A DNA stretch of 64,000 nucleotides from RPQJ01 sp963700045 (GTDB lineage Bacteria > Pseudomonadota > Gammaproteobacteria > Steroidobacterales > Steroidobacteraceae): the NCBI GenBank assembly GCA_963700045.1, contig CAVOWK010000013.1:109488-173487 (forward strand), read 5' to 3'. Each line of letters starts with the position of its first letter. Position 1 is the stretch's first letter. Made by a program: the position numbers and the translations under genes. This document shows positions 1 through 9,454 of the stretch, piece by piece. A model generated the notes under the pieces. The model was given only the letters and a program-made list of their open reading frames with translations. It did no database searches and was not told where the DNA came from.

Positions 1-8
1 GGAGTCGC

Positions 9-1352
9 ATGGACCGGAACCAGCCCGCGATTGATTCGAGCCCCGTTGCCGACGCGTGGCCCGCGCCTGCGCGCGCCTGGGCCATGGTGATGCTGCTCGT
101 CGCCGCCTATGCCACTGCCTTCGTCGACAGGCAGATCCTCACGCTGCTGGTCGAGCCGGTGAAGCGCGACCTTGCGATCACCGATACCCAGTTCAGCCTG
201 CTGAGCGGCCTGGCGTTCACTCTTTTCTACACGATCATGGGAATCCCGTTCGCATGGCTCGCCGACCGCGGCTCGCGCCGCAACCTGATCGCTGCGAGCA
301 TGACGTTCTGGAGCGTGATGACCGCGGCCTGCGGCCTCGCCAACAGCTTCCTGACGCTGTTCCTCGCGCGCATCGGCGTCGGTGTGGGCGAGGCGGGCCT
401 GTCGCCGGCGGCATACTCGATGATCGCCGACAGCTTTCCGCCGGAGCAGCGCGCGCGGCCGCTGACGGTGTACGCCATCGGCGCGATCCTCGGCGTCGGC
501 CTGGCGCTGATCATCGGTGGGGCCGTCGTGCACTGGGCCAGTTCCGCACCACCCGTCGTGTTGCCGGTGATCGGCGAGTTGAAAACCTGGCAACTGGCAT
601 TCCTGATCGTGAGCCTGCCCGGTCCGTTGCTCGCGCTGCTGCTGCTGCCGATGCGTGAACCTGCTCGTCACGAGAAAGCCAAGACGGTCGGCGGCAATCC
701 GGCGTCGTTTCGCCTGTTCATGCGGGAGCGCGGCGTGGTGTTCTGGCTGCTGGCCATGGGGTTCTCGCTGATCGGCGTCTCGATCGCGGCCTACCTCTCG
801 TGGGCACCCGCGTTCATGATGCGCGTGCATGGCTGGAGCATCGCGCGCGTCGGCGCGGTCTATGGCGGCATCCTGCTGGTATTCAGCACGTCCGGCATCC
901 TGATGGGCGGCTGGTGGGTGGACCGCCTCTCGGCAAAGGGTTTCAAGGACGCCGTACTCAAGGTCGCGGTCGCCGGTTCGGTACTGGCGTTGCCGCTCGC
1001 CATCGTCGCGCCGTTCGCGCCCACCGGGGAAATGGCGATGGCGATCATCGCCGTGATGTCGTTCGCGTTCGGCATTGCACAGGGATTGCCTGCGGCAGCG
1101 TTCCAGGTCGTGGCGCCCAACCGCGTGCGGGCGCGTGTCATTGCGTTGTACCTGCTGGTGGGCAACATCATCGGGTTCACGGTCGGGCCGACCGGCGTCG
1201 CGTTGATCAGCGACTACTGGTTGCGCGATCCCGCCAAGATCGGCATTGCGATCGGCTTGCTGTCGGCCTTCGTCGTGCCGCTCGGCGTGCTTGCGCTGGT
1301 CATGGTGCGGAAGCCGTTCCTGGCCGCGCAGGAAGCCGAAGCGGCTGCCTGA
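9..1352 (+). CDS. MFS transporter, spinster-like
   Basis: Inner-membrane major facilitator superfamily permease of 447 aa, with about twelve hydrophobic segments. The loop between TM2 and TM3 carries the MFS motif A signature (WLADRGSRR, about residues 81-89), followed by the ARIGVGVGEAG stretch typical of the spinster-like/hexuronate-type branch. The ATG at 9 follows a GGAG at 1-4. The gene opens the window, so its upstream context is unseen. It converges with two acyl-CoA ligase genes across a hairpin-rich gap. Substrate unknown; uptake or efflux of an organic acid would fit the neighbours (inference). Confidence 0.85.
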   Translation: MDRNQPAIDSSPVADAWPAPARAWAMVMLLVAAYATAFVDRQILTLLVEPVKRDLAITDTQFSLLSGLAFTLFYTIMGIPFAWLADRGSRRNLIAASMTFWSVMTAACGLANSFLTLFLARIGVGVGEAGLSPAAYSMIADSFPPEQRARPLTVYAIGAILGVGLALIIGGAVVHWASSAPPVVLPVIGELKTWQLAFLIVSLPGPLLALLLLPMREPARHEKAKTVGGNPASFRLFMRERGVVFWLLAMGFSLIGVSIAAYLSWAPAFMMRVHGWSIARVGAVYGGILLVFSTSGILMGGWWVDRLSAKGFKDAVLKVAVAGSVLALPLAIVAPFAPTGEMAMAIIAVMSFAFGIAQGLPAAAFQVVAPNRVRARVIALYLLVGNIIGFTVGPTGVALISDYWLRDPAKIGIAIGLLSAFVVPLGVLALVMVRKPFLAAQEAEAAA

Positions 1353-1415
1353 CCGACGTCGGTGCGTTCCATGACGCGCGTCGGCGACTCAATGCAGATG
1401 TCGTAGATTCCAGGA

Positions 1416-1487
1416 CCCTCGATCCGGGACTCCTTCCGACGAGCGGAAAGGCAGACACGCTCGTCGGAAGGAGTCCCGGATCGAGGG
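1416..1487. repeat. Hairpin repeat copy 1 (conserved loop GGAAAGGCAGACAC)
   Basis: Perfect 29-bp inverted repeat (1416-1444 with 1459-1487) around a 14-nt loop, GGAAAGGCAGACAC at 1445-1458. It lies between convergent genes. The same loop occurs in copy 2, in opposite orientation 32 bp away, and in copy 3 at the other end of the window. The stem resembles copy 2 at base and tip but differs in the middle with compensating changes on both arms. It may act as a bidirectional terminator; there is no U-tract. Confidence 0.9.
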
Positions 1488-1516
1488 CCTTTACGCATCA
1501 GCGGCACCTGGAAGTG

Positions 1517-3097
1517 TCAGACGCTCGATTCGGGTCTCTCTGCGACGAGCGTGTCTGCCTTTCCGCTCGTCGCAGAGAGACCCGGATCGAGCGTCACGGA
1601 CATCTGCATTGAGCCGCCGACGCGCGCCTCGCGCAGCGCGCCGCGCCGCACTTTGCCGGAGTCGTCGCGAAGCCGTTCGATGGTCGTCTCGAAACTGCGC
1701 GGCAGTTTGTAGGAGACGAGTCGCTCCGACAGGTACTGCTGCAGCGCTGCGAGGTCGAGCGGAGCGGCGCCGTCGCGCACCTCCAGGATGGCGTGCGCCC
1801 GTTGCCCCAGGTCGGCGTCAGGCAGGCCGATCACGACGCTCGCGAGCACGGCCGGATACGAATCGATCGCGGCTTCGATTTCGGCCGGGTAGATGTTCGC
1901 GCCGCCCGAAATGATCAGGTCGGTGCGCCTGTCGGCAAGATAGAGATACCCGTCGACGTCGATGCGCCCGAGATCGCCGAACGTTTCCCAATCGCCCCGC
2001 GCGCGAGGTTCGGCGCCGAGGTAGTGGTACGTCGCGCCTTTGCCGCCGGCCGGCAGGAAGTAGATCTCGCCGACTTCACCGGGCGCCACGTCGTTGCCGG
2101 CTTCGTCGAGAATTCGAACGCTGGCTCCGGGCATCAGGCGGCCCACGGAACCTTTGTGCTCCAGCCACTCGCGGCCGCCGATCATCGTCGCCGCGATCGC
2201 TTCCGTGCCCGAATACACTTCCCAGACAGCGTCGGGCCCGAGCCACTCGATCCACTTTTCCTTGAGCCAGACCGGGCACGCGGCCGCGATGTGACAGACG
2301 ATCTCGAGCGACGAGAGGTCGAAGCTCGCGCGCTCGGCGGGATCCAGTCGCCAGATTCGATGCATCATCGTCGGCACCTGGTACAGCCACTGGCCCCGAT
2401 GCCGTTCGATCATGCGCAGGGTGCCAGCCGCATCGAACCGCGGCGTGATCACGACGTGGCAGCCCCAGCACAACGCCTGATAGGCGAGCCCGAACGGCGC
2501 CGAGTGATACATCGGTCCCGGGATGACAACCGTGTCGCCGGGCCGCATCCCGAGCGATGGCACGTCGGGGTCGAGCACCGATCGCGCGTGGTCAACGATG
2601 ACCTTCGGCCGGCCGGTGCTGCCGCCGCTGGCGATCGCCTTGACGTGTTGCGAGACGCGCTCGGGCAGCGGATCCGCGGACAGGGAAGGGTCGTACAGCG
2701 ACTGCTCCGTGACGATCGGCACGCCTGCGGCCCGCGCGGCTTCGCCCCCGACGACCAGTCGCGGCTGCAACACCTCGAGCAGGGCCTGCAATTCGAGCGG
2801 TGGCAACCGGTGCGACACGGGCGCCGGTGTGGCGCCGAGGGTCCAGCACGCGAAGGCCACTTCCAGGAACGCGGTGCCATTGGGCAGGGCGATGGCGACG
2901 AAATCGCCTTCCTGGACGCCGGCTGCCTCCATCGCGCGGGCCCGGCGATGAACCCGTGCCGCCAGCTCCGCTCGCGTCAGCGTCAGGTCTTCGCAGCTGA
3001 GCGCAGGACGATGCGGGTCACGAGCCGCCTGGAGGCTGAGCAACTGTCCGATCGGCAGCGTGACCCGCGGTGCGGCGGGTGCGAAATGCCGGGGCAT
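1517..3097 (-). CDS. Acyl-CoA ligase (class I adenylate-forming enzyme)
   Basis: 526-aa ANL-superfamily ligase that activates a carboxylic acid to an acyl-CoA through an acyl-AMP. Visible motifs in order: P-loop ASGGSTGRPKVI, YSGTEA (adenine-binding/catalytic Glu region), LADRRTDLIISGGANIYP (hinge Asp and A8 loop) and C-terminal DSGKVRR with the expected catalytic Lys. It lies 14 bp downstream of the next ligase gene, so the two are probably co-transcribed. Its last ~25 residues are encoded by hairpin copy 2 and the TGA falls directly beyond the hairpin, so the tail is probably non-functional read-through. Substrate not determinable. Confidence 0.9.
   Translation of the reverse strand: MPRHFAPAAPRVTLPIGQLLSLQAARDPHRPALSCEDLTLTRAELAARVHRRARAMEAAGVQEGDFVAIALPNGTAFLEVAFACWTLGATPAPVSHRLPPLELQALLEVLQPRLVVGGEAARAAGVPIVTEQSLYDPSLSADPLPERVSQHVKAIASGGSTGRPKVIVDHARSVLDPDVPSLGMRPGDTVVIPGPMYHSAPFGLAYQALCWGCHVVITPRFDAAGTLRMIERHRGQWLYQVPTMMHRIWRLDPAERASFDLSSLEIVCHIAAACPVWLKEKWIEWLGPDAVWEVYSGTEAIAATMIGGREWLEHKGSVGRLMPGASVRILDEAGNDVAPGEVGEIYFLPAGGKGATYHYLGAEPRARGDWETFGDLGRIDVDGYLYLADRRTDLIISGGANIYPAEIEAAIDSYPAVLASVVIGLPDADLGQRAHAILEVRDGAAPLDLAALQQYLSERLVSYKLPRSFETTIERLRDDSGKVRRGALREARVGGSMQMSVTLDPGLSATSGKADTLVAERPESSV
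1520..1595. repeat. Hairpin repeat copy 2 (inverted loop orientation)
   Basis: 31-bp inverted repeat (1520-1550 with 1565-1595, one mismatch) around the loop GTGTCTGCCTTTCC, the exact reverse complement of the copy 1 loop. With copy 1 it forms a head-to-head pair reminiscent of a BIME. It encodes the C-terminal tail of the overlapping ligase gene. Confidence 0.9.
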
Positions 3098-3111
3098 CGT
3101 CTGGCTGCGGA

Positions 3112-4818
3112 TCAGCCGACGCTGGTGGCAAGCATGCGCGCGAGATCGGCGCGCACGACCTTACCGACGCTGTTGCGCGGGAGCTGCTCGACCAGTTGCA
3201 GGCGTTCTGGATGCTTGAACAGCGCCAGGCCCGCCGCCGCAAAATGCGCGCGCACCGAGTCGAGCGTCGGCTGCTTGCCCGGCTTCGGCACGACGACTGC
3301 ACAGATGCGCTCGCCCATGATCTCGTCGCGGTAGGCCGTGACGGCGCCCTCGAGCACATCGGGCATCTGCGACAGCACGTTGTCGAGCTCCTCGGGCGCG
3401 ATCTTCACGCCGCCGCGGACGATGATCTGCTTGAGCCGGCCGATGAACCGGTAGAACCGGGGCGGATCGTCGTCGCCCGTGATCTCGAACAGGTCACCGG
3501 TGCGGAACCAGCCGTCCGCGGTGAACGACTGGGCATTGATCTGCGGGGCGCGGAAATAGCCGTCGAACACCGTCGGCCCCGTGATCTGCAATTCGCCGGG
3601 CTTGCCCGCTGCGAGGATCTCCGTGCCCGTCTCCGGTTCGACGATGCGCGTGCGGATGTGAGCGTGCGGCGGCGATTCCCAGTGGACCTCGTCGCGCCCG
3701 TAGCGCGGGAACAGGCGCGCCCGGTGCTCGGGGTTCGCCGCATTCGAGGCATTGCTCATCAGCGACATGCCTTCGTTCGAGCCGAAGGCGTTCACGATCT
3801 CGATGCCGAAGCGCTCCTGGTAACCGCGGATCATCTCCGGGTCGAGCGGCGCCGAGCCCGAACCGATGCAGCGCAGGCACGAGAGGTCGACGCTGGCGAG
3901 CAGTTTCTCGTCCTTGAGCAGCATGTTCAGGACCGCGGGCGGGGCGATCGCGTATTCGGGCTTTTCTTCGGCGATCTGTCGCAGGTAGACCCCGAGGTCC
4001 AGTGGATGGTGCAGCACGAGCGTGCCTGCGCTGTGCAGCCAGCTCATGAAGCAACCGCCGATAGCAGCCATGTTGATCAGTGGGAACGGGTTCAGCAGCC
4101 GCTCGCCGCGGCGGATGCCGGCACCGCGCAGGTGACCGTAGCTGATCGCGATCCAGTGGTTGTGAGTGCGTGGCACGCCTTTGGGCATGCCCTCCGTCCC
4201 CGACGTCCAGCAGATCGTCGCGACGTCGTCGGCCGAGACCTGCAATGCGTCGACATGCGCGGCGAGGGCTGCGCGTGACTCGGTCGTGAGCGGCGCCGGG
4301 ATGAAGGGGAGACTGCCCTCCGGGGCGTCCGGACCGAGGCACAGCACCTGGAGCGGGCGCCCCCTGCCGAGTTCCACGGCGCTCTCTGCGTAATCGGCAC
4401 CTTTCAGCGCGCGGACCGTCAGCGTCGCGCGTGCGCCGGTGAGATCGACGATCTGTTCGAGTTCGTGGCGTCGGAACTGCATCGGCACCGGACTGACGAT
4501 GATCCCCAGCCGCAGTGCCGCCAGGTACAGCGCAGGGTATTCCGCGATGTTCGGCAGTTGCGTGACCAGGATGTCGTCTCGACCGAGCCCAAGTTCAAGC
4601 AGCCGCAGCGCGTAGCCGTCGGCGAGGTCCGCGACATCCTGGAACGTGAGGCGCAACGGCGAACCGCCGACGAGCACGTCGCGGTTCGGTGGGTCGAGCA
4701 CGGCAAGTTGCGCAGGCGCGGAGCGAGCAGCGGCGTCGAACAGGTCGGTGATGCGGGTGTCCGACCACCAGCCGAGCTGCCGATATTCCCGAACGAGTTC
4801 TTCGCGAGTCGTGCGCAA
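3112..4818 (-). CDS. Acyl-CoA/aryl-acid ligase (class I adenylate-forming)
   Basis: 568-aa ANL ligase. P-loop ICWTSGTEGMPKGV, adenine motif GSNEGMS, FRTGDLF, hinge RLKQIIVRGGVKIAPEE and C-terminal NSVGKVVRADL with the catalytic Lys. The N-terminal layout resembles 2,3-dihydroxybenzoate-AMP and cyclohexanecarboxylate-CoA ligases. The frame starts at TTG (complement of 4816-4818), with a G-rich run about 10 nt upstream as possible ribosome-binding site. It is the first gene of a two-ligase unit, divergent from the Tat-signal NTF2-like gene. Substrate unknown. Confidence 0.88.
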   Translation of the reverse strand: MRTTREELVREYRQLGWWSDTRITDLFDAAARSAPAQLAVLDPPNRDVLVGGSPLRLTFQDVADLADGYALRLLELGLGRDDILVTQLPNIAEYPALYLAALRLGIIVSPVPMQFRRHELEQIVDLTGARATLTVRALKGADYAESAVELGRGRPLQVLCLGPDAPEGSLPFIPAPLTTESRAALAAHVDALQVSADDVATICWTSGTEGMPKGVPRTHNHWIAISYGHLRGAGIRRGERLLNPFPLINMAAIGGCFMSWLHSAGTLVLHHPLDLGVYLRQIAEEKPEYAIAPPAVLNMLLKDEKLLASVDLSCLRCIGSGSAPLDPEMIRGYQERFGIEIVNAFGSNEGMSLMSNASNAANPEHRARLFPRYGRDEVHWESPPHAHIRTRIVEPETGTEILAAGKPGELQITGPTVFDGYFRAPQINAQSFTADGWFRTGDLFEITGDDDPPRFYRFIGRLKQIIVRGGVKIAPEELDNVLSQMPDVLEGAVTAYRDEIMGERICAVVVPKPGKQPTLDSVRAHFAAAGLALFKHPERLQLVEQLPRNSVGKVVRADLARMLATSVG

Positions 4819-4949
4819 GTGCGATGCCCCCGGGTGCGTGAGCGATCGAGTATAGGTAAGGGTCCGACGACCGGCAATTGACGTGGCGCTGGCGCGCCGG
4901 CGTATCGTACTCTATGGTCCTGTAACGAAAGTGACTACCGGAGAATGCC

Positions 4950-5456
4950 ATGGACCGTCGCCTATTCATGCAGGCCAGCGCCGCCGTTCCCATCCTGGCG
5001 GCAGGCGGCGCGGTCGCTGCGCCTGCAGCACCCGACTACTTCGCGATCACGCAGAAGATGATCACTGCGTGGCGTGCCAAGGACCTCGAGGGGATGCTGG
5101 TCCACATCGACGACGACATCGTCTGGCACTCGCACGTGGGCAGCCCGCCGCTGGTCGGCAAGGCGGCGATGCGCGAGTTTGCCGGCAAGCTCACGGCGCA
5201 GATGAACGACATCAAGTGGCGCATTTTCGAAACCGCGACCAGCGGTAACCGGGTGTTCCTGGAGGGGGTCGACGACTTCGTGACCAACGAGGGACGCCGC
5301 GTGGTGCTGCCCTACGCCGGCATCCTGGCGTTCAAGGGCGAGCGGATCAGCGAGTGGCGCGACTACTTCGACCGCGCGCTCTTCGACCGGCTCAAGGCCG
5401 GCGAGCCGATGCCCGACTACCTGCAGGCACTCGCCGACCGCCCAGCGTTGTTCTAA
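4950..5456 (+). CDS. NTF2/SnoaL-like protein with Tat-type signal
   Basis: 168-aa NTF2-like cone-fold protein (SnoaL/limonene-epoxide hydrolase/ketosteroid isomerase-like). The N-terminus DRRLFMQASAA followed by a hydrophobic Ala/Gly-rich stretch ending near AAPAAP looks like a twin-arginine export signal, so the product may be periplasmic. GGAG lies 6 nt before the ATG. It ends in a 4-bp convergent overlap (CTAA) with the DUF1295 gene. Two other NTF2-like genes in this cluster also sit beside CoA ligases. Catalytic role unknown. Confidence 0.75.
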   Translation: MDRRLFMQASAAVPILAAGGAVAAPAAPDYFAITQKMITAWRAKDLEGMLVHIDDDIVWHSHVGSPPLVGKAAMREFAGKLTAQMNDIKWRIFETATSGNRVFLEGVDDFVTNEGRRVVLPYAGILAFKGERISEWRDYFDRALFDRLKAGEPMPDYLQALADRPALF

Positions 5457-6250
5457 CCGCGCGGCGGCCAGGGGATGAACGCGCTGGTTGCCCGCTCGTA
5501 CTCGGCAAAGGCTGCGGGACGCTTCTTGCGCATGCGGCGCTCGACGAGACCGATGCCGAGCGGGCCGAGCAGGATGTATGCCAGCGTCAGCGGGCTGACG
5601 ATCGCGAGCCAGCCCCATGGCGTCTCGAGCGCAATCAGGAAGAAGCCGCACCAGACGAGGAACTCGCCGAAGTAGTTCGGGTGGCGCGAAAATCGCCACA
5701 GTCCCCCGCGCATGACCTGGTTGTGGTGCGCGGGATCGCGCAGGAAGCGACGCAGCTGGATGTCCGCCACTGTTTCGAGCGTGAGCCCGATCAGGAACAG
5801 CACGGTCCCGGCGAAGGCGAGAGTGCCCAGCGGGGGTTCAGGCGTGCGCTGCGCCAGGAAGAGCGGGAAGGCGATCGCAACGCCACTGGCTGCACCCAGC
5901 GACAGGAATACGTGGGTGAGGCTATACCAGGCGTAGTTCTGGCCGAGCGAGGCCGCATGGGTGCGCAGCCGGGCGTAGCGCGGATCTTCCTTGCCCCAGT
6001 TGCGCGCTCCGATGTGCCACGCCAGGCGCGCGGCCCAGATCAGCGTGAGCCCCAGGACCAGGTTCTGCCGCGCCGGGTTGCCGTCGCAAACCAGGTAGAA
6101 CACGCCGGCGGTGATGGCCATCCCGACCGGGTACAGCGGATCACCGATGCTCGAGTCGTTGATCGCGAGACTGATCAGCCACAGCGTGATCCAGAAGCCG
6201 AAAATCGTCGCCGCGCAGATCAGCACCAGATGAAGGATGTCGGATGGCAT
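5453..6250 (-). CDS. DUF1295 integral membrane protein (steroid 5-alpha-reductase-like)
   Basis: 265-aa polytopic membrane protein with the DUF1295/isoprenylcysteine-methyltransferase-like signature FSRHPNYFGE near residue 190 and several hydrophobic helices. The family is distantly related to the C-terminal domain of steroid 5-alpha-reductases; a reductase acting on a hydrophobic substrate is possible but unproven. A paralogue with the same NWG(K/R)EDPRYARLR block lies at 24.6 kb. It is likely the last gene of the minus-strand operon starting at 9414. Confidence 0.82.
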   Translation of the reverse strand: MPSDILHLVLICAATIFGFWITLWLISLAINDSSIGDPLYPVGMAITAGVFYLVCDGNPARQNLVLGLTLIWAARLAWHIGARNWGKEDPRYARLRTHAASLGQNYAWYSLTHVFLSLGAASGVAIAFPLFLAQRTPEPPLGTLAFAGTVLFLIGLTLETVADIQLRRFLRDPAHHNQVMRGGLWRFSRHPNYFGEFLVWCGFFLIALETPWGWLAIVSPLTLAYILLGPLGIGLVERRMRKKRPAAFAEYERATSAFIPWPPRG

Positions 6251-6262
6251 CGTGCAGCCTCC

Positions 6263-7021
6263 TCAGCGTCCGGTGCGGATGACGGGCACGTTCAGCATGC
6301 GGGCCATGCGTTTTTCCAGGCCCTTGGGATCGAGCGCGAGCGCGGCCCGCACCTCGACGGCCATGCGATCGGTGTCGAGTTCGTCGATGCCGCGGGTCAC
6401 GGCGCGCAGGCCAGCACGTGCGATGTCGTCGGGCTTCTCCTTGCCGCCTTCGACGTGCGCGGCCATGCGTGTGTCGACCGAGCCGACGATCAGCGCGGTC
6501 ACCTGCGTGCCCTGGGCAGCAAGTTCAGCTCGCACGCAGCCGCTCAAGCTGCGAGTCGCGGCTTTCGACGGCCCGTAGCCACCCATGTTCGGAATCGGGC
6601 AGAGCGCGGCTGCCGACAGCACGTTGACGATGGCGCCGCCGCCGTTGCGCGCCAGGACGGGAGCGAACGCCCGGCACATCGCCAGCGTGCCGAAGTAGTT
6701 CACTTCCATTTCCTGGCGGGCGCTCGACATGTCCGGCGCACCGAGCAGCGTCTGGTTGCTGAACAGGCCGGCGTTGTTGACGACCAGGCTCACGTCACCG
6801 CACTCCCGGGCGGCCTGCGCGACCTCGTCGTAATCGGTGACGTCCAGCTCGAGCGCGACGCAGCGCCCCGGATACTGCTCGACGAGATGCGCGGCCGCCG
6901 CGCGATCGCGACTGCCTGCGTACACTTTCTGCGCGCCCGACTCGAGCAGCACGCGGACGAAAGCTTCGCCGATGCCGCGATTGCCGCCGGTGACGAGACC
7001 GACACAGCCTTTGATTTCCAT
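6263..7021 (-). CDS. Short-chain dehydrogenase/reductase (SDR)
   Basis: 252-aa classical SDR for NAD(P)-dependent alcohol/ketone interconversion. N-terminal cofactor motif VTGGNRGIG, NNAG near residue 80 and active-site YGPSK. It is 2 bp downstream of the feruloyl-CoA-synthase-like gene and 12 bp upstream of the DUF1295 gene, so it belongs to a four-gene minus-strand operon (NTF2-like, ligase, SDR, DUF1295). A beta-oxidation-like or hydroxysteroid-type dehydrogenation would fit (inference). Confidence 0.88.
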   Translation of the reverse strand: MEIKGCVGLVTGGNRGIGEAFVRVLLESGAQKVYAGSRDRAAAAHLVEQYPGRCVALELDVTDYDEVAQAARECGDVSLVVNNAGLFSNQTLLGAPDMSSARQEMEVNYFGTLAMCRAFAPVLARNGGGAIVNVLSAAALCPIPNMGGYGPSKAATRSLSGCVRAELAAQGTQVTALIVGSVDTRMAAHVEGGKEKPDDIARAGLRAVTRGIDELDTDRMAVEVRAALALDPKGLEKRMARMLNVPVIRTGR

Positions 7022-7023
7022 CG

Positions 7024-8859
7024 TCAGCGCTCCGCGTTCGAAGGTGGGTTGTTGCCCTGGGTGCCCGGGCCGGCCGGCAGAATGATGTCCGGACCCGGCG
7101 ATCTTTCGTACAGCCGTTCCACTTCACTTGCGCGGCGGGTGAGGGCGACGCGCTGGTTGATCGTGCCCTTGTCGGACACTTCGTGCTGGTCGGCGCTCGG
7201 CGGTTCGGTCAGCAGCTTGAGACGCTCGACCCGCTCGCTGAGGCCGCGCCCTGCATTGAAAGCCTGCAGTCGTGCTCGCAGCTCGGCCTCGAGTTCCGGC
7301 GTCGGCGGCACCTTGGGCCAGGCGAGCATGGCAACGAACGAAAGGTTTTCACCGCACACCACCACGTCCGCGATCAGCGGCGAGAACGCCTCGAGGAACT
7401 CGGCTCGCAACTTGCCGGCTGCCACCCACGAGCCCGTGCCGAGCTTGAAGTCCTCGGCGAGGCGGCCCGCGAACCGCAGTCCCTTCTGGATGTCCGACGG
7501 ATCGTGAAGCTGCGCGGTGTCGCCAGTGCGGTAGAACCCTTCCTCGTCGTAGATGCCGCGATTCACCTCCGGGTTGGACAGGTATCCGGGCGTGACGATC
7601 TGGCCGCGGACACGCACTTCATAGCGCGGCCCGTTCGGCACCAGCTTGAGCGTCATGCCGGGCATCGGCAGCCCGATCCCCACTTCTTCGGTCGGGAAGT
7701 AGATCGACATGCAACCCGAAGTGGTTTCCGTGGCGCCGTATCCCGTCGTGAAAAAGATCCGCTCGCCGATGGTCTCCACGGCGAGCCGCTGGAATCGCTC
7801 GTACAGCGCCTGCGGCAGGCCGGCGCCCCCGTACAGGGCGAGGCGCAGATTGCTGAAGAACTTCTCGCGCAGTTCCGCGTCCTGCTCCAGCGCGTCGGCC
7901 AGCATCGCGTAGCCAAACGGCACGTTGATGTGGAAGCTCGGCGGAATCTCCTTGATGTTGCGCAGCGATTCCTCGAACAGCCCGGGCATGGGCCGTCCCG
8001 CGTCGATGTAGAAGCGGCCGCCGCTGCACAGCGTGGCGAACTGGTTGCATGCGCCCGACACGTGGCTCCAGGGCAGCCAGTCGAGCATGGTTTCGTTCCA
8101 GCCGGCCGTCTGTGCGAGTACCTGTCGTGCCTGGGCGATGTTCGCCGCGACCATGCGCTGCGTCTGCACCACCGCCTTGGGCATGCTCGTGGAACCCGAT
8201 GTCAGCATGTAGAGGGAGTGTGCGTCGGGGTCGAGGCGGGCGATGGTCTGCTCCACGGCCGGTGTCACGGTCGTGGCCAGCACGTCGGCGTAGGCGATGG
8301 CGGGGCGCGAAAGGGCCGAGGGATCCGCCGTCACCACGATCGCGTCGCCGAAATCGACGGCCTCCAGGGCACGCTTGAAGAGACCGGTCTGCTCGGCGAA
8401 CACGACGGCAGGCTTGACCAGCTTGACCACGTGCCGCAGCCGGCCGAAATCGCCGGGCATCAGGGAATAGTTGGCACTGACCGGGCAGACGGGCACGCCC
8501 GAGGCCATCCCGCCGAACTTCACGACCGCGTGCGCGACCGAATTGCCCGACAGGATCAACAGCGAACGGCCCGCCGGCAGGCGCTGGTTGATCAGCCATT
8601 GCGTGACCGCATCCGCCGCGTGCTTGAACTGGCCGAACGAGTACTCGATCCACGGGCCGCCCTTGCCCGCGCGTTCCGCGATGCAGGGACGGTCGGGATC
8701 GCGCGCTGCCCACTCCGACAGCTGTGCCGGCAGGTTGGGAACGAAGGGCGCGAGCTCAGTGACGGGCTCGACGACGAGCGTGCCGTCGGCGCGCCGCTCG
8801 ACGTGCATGTCGGACGGCGGAAAGTACGTGGCGCGGAAAGGTGCCTTGGCCGGGTTCAT
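7024..8859 (-). CDS. Feruloyl-CoA synthase-like acyl-CoA ligase
   Basis: 611-aa ANL ligase resembling feruloyl-CoA synthases: the N-terminus has VERRADGTLVV, and the body carries LTSGSTSMPKAV (P-loop), GYGATETTSG and FYRTGD. Unlike the other ligases here, the C-terminal hinge region is the long Fcs type (FAGRLAEDFKLGTGSWV). Members make hydroxycinnamoyl-CoA or related aryl/alkyl-CoA thioesters. The NTF2-like gene lies 6 bp upstream. Substrate is inferred only at family level. Confidence 0.85.
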   Translation of the reverse strand: MNPAKAPFRATYFPPSDMHVERRADGTLVVEPVTELAPFVPNLPAQLSEWAARDPDRPCIAERAGKGGPWIEYSFGQFKHAADAVTQWLINQRLPAGRSLLILSGNSVAHAVVKFGGMASGVPVCPVSANYSLMPGDFGRLRHVVKLVKPAVVFAEQTGLFKRALEAVDFGDAIVVTADPSALSRPAIAYADVLATTVTPAVEQTIARLDPDAHSLYMLTSGSTSMPKAVVQTQRMVAANIAQARQVLAQTAGWNETMLDWLPWSHVSGACNQFATLCSGGRFYIDAGRPMPGLFEESLRNIKEIPPSFHINVPFGYAMLADALEQDAELREKFFSNLRLALYGGAGLPQALYERFQRLAVETIGERIFFTTGYGATETTSGCMSIYFPTEEVGIGLPMPGMTLKLVPNGPRYEVRVRGQIVTPGYLSNPEVNRGIYDEEGFYRTGDTAQLHDPSDIQKGLRFAGRLAEDFKLGTGSWVAAGKLRAEFLEAFSPLIADVVVCGENLSFVAMLAWPKVPPTPELEAELRARLQAFNAGRGLSERVERLKLLTEPPSADQHEVSDKGTINQRVALTRRASEVERLYERSPGPDIILPAGPGTQGNNPPSNAER

Positions 8860-8865
8860 GGATGC

Positions 8866-9414
8866 TCAGGCCCGATCGTAGGACAGATCGCTCGGGTCCT
8901 TGCGGCCAAGGTGCATGCCGGGCTTCGCTGGGTCGAACAAGCCGGTGCACCAGCCTTCGCTCGACGGCGTGTCGCGGTTCCAGTCGAACACCGTGCGGCG
9001 GTGCGCAATCTTCCACTGACCGTGACGCCGCTCGAAGCGGTCGACGAGCCTGCCGCCCGTGAAGGTATCCGTGGATTTTCCATTCGCTGCAAACCGGGCG
9101 AACGTCCACAGGTAGGTTTCGACCCAGGCCACGTCGCCGTCGAATTCGATGTGGCTCGTGCCCAGCAGATGCTGCATTGCACCCATGAGGCGGATGCGCG
9201 GCACCGCGCCGTCGACGTAGGCGTAGGCATTGCCCGTGTAGTTACCGCCGTGCTCCTCGATCGCGTCCGGGTGGTAGCAGGACTTGAGCAACTCGGCGTC
9301 GGCGCGGTCCACGCCGCGCGCGTAACGGGCGAGGACTTCCTGGATCTCGTCCCTGGCGAGCATGCGCTCGAGTCGAGGCTGCAAAGCGTCGGCCGCGCCC
9401 GTGGCGGTACTCAT
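8866..9414 (-). CDS. NTF2/SnoaL-like protein (bile-acid-dehydratase-like)
   Basis: 182-aa NTF2-like protein. The start ...DEIQEVLARYARGVDRADAEL followed by an HPDAIEEHG segment is characteristic of the SnoaL_4 group, which includes bile-acid 7-alpha-dehydratase-like and aromatic-dioxygenase-beta-like folds. First gene of a minus-strand operon with a Fcs-like ligase, an SDR and a DUF1295 protein. A hydratase/dehydratase role on a CoA-activated polycyclic substrate is possible but unproven. Confidence 0.8.
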   Translation of the reverse strand: MSTATGAADALQPRLERMLARDEIQEVLARYARGVDRADAELLKSCYHPDAIEEHGGNYTGNAYAYVDGAVPRIRLMGAMQHLLGTSHIEFDGDVAWVETYLWTFARFAANGKSTDTFTGGRLVDRFERRHGQWKIAHRRTVFDWNRDTPSSEGWCTGLFDPAKPGMHLGRKDPSDLSYDRA

Positions 9415-9454
9415 GGTGTTGTGTCCCCCGCGTGATCGGGCATCATGCCCCTAG

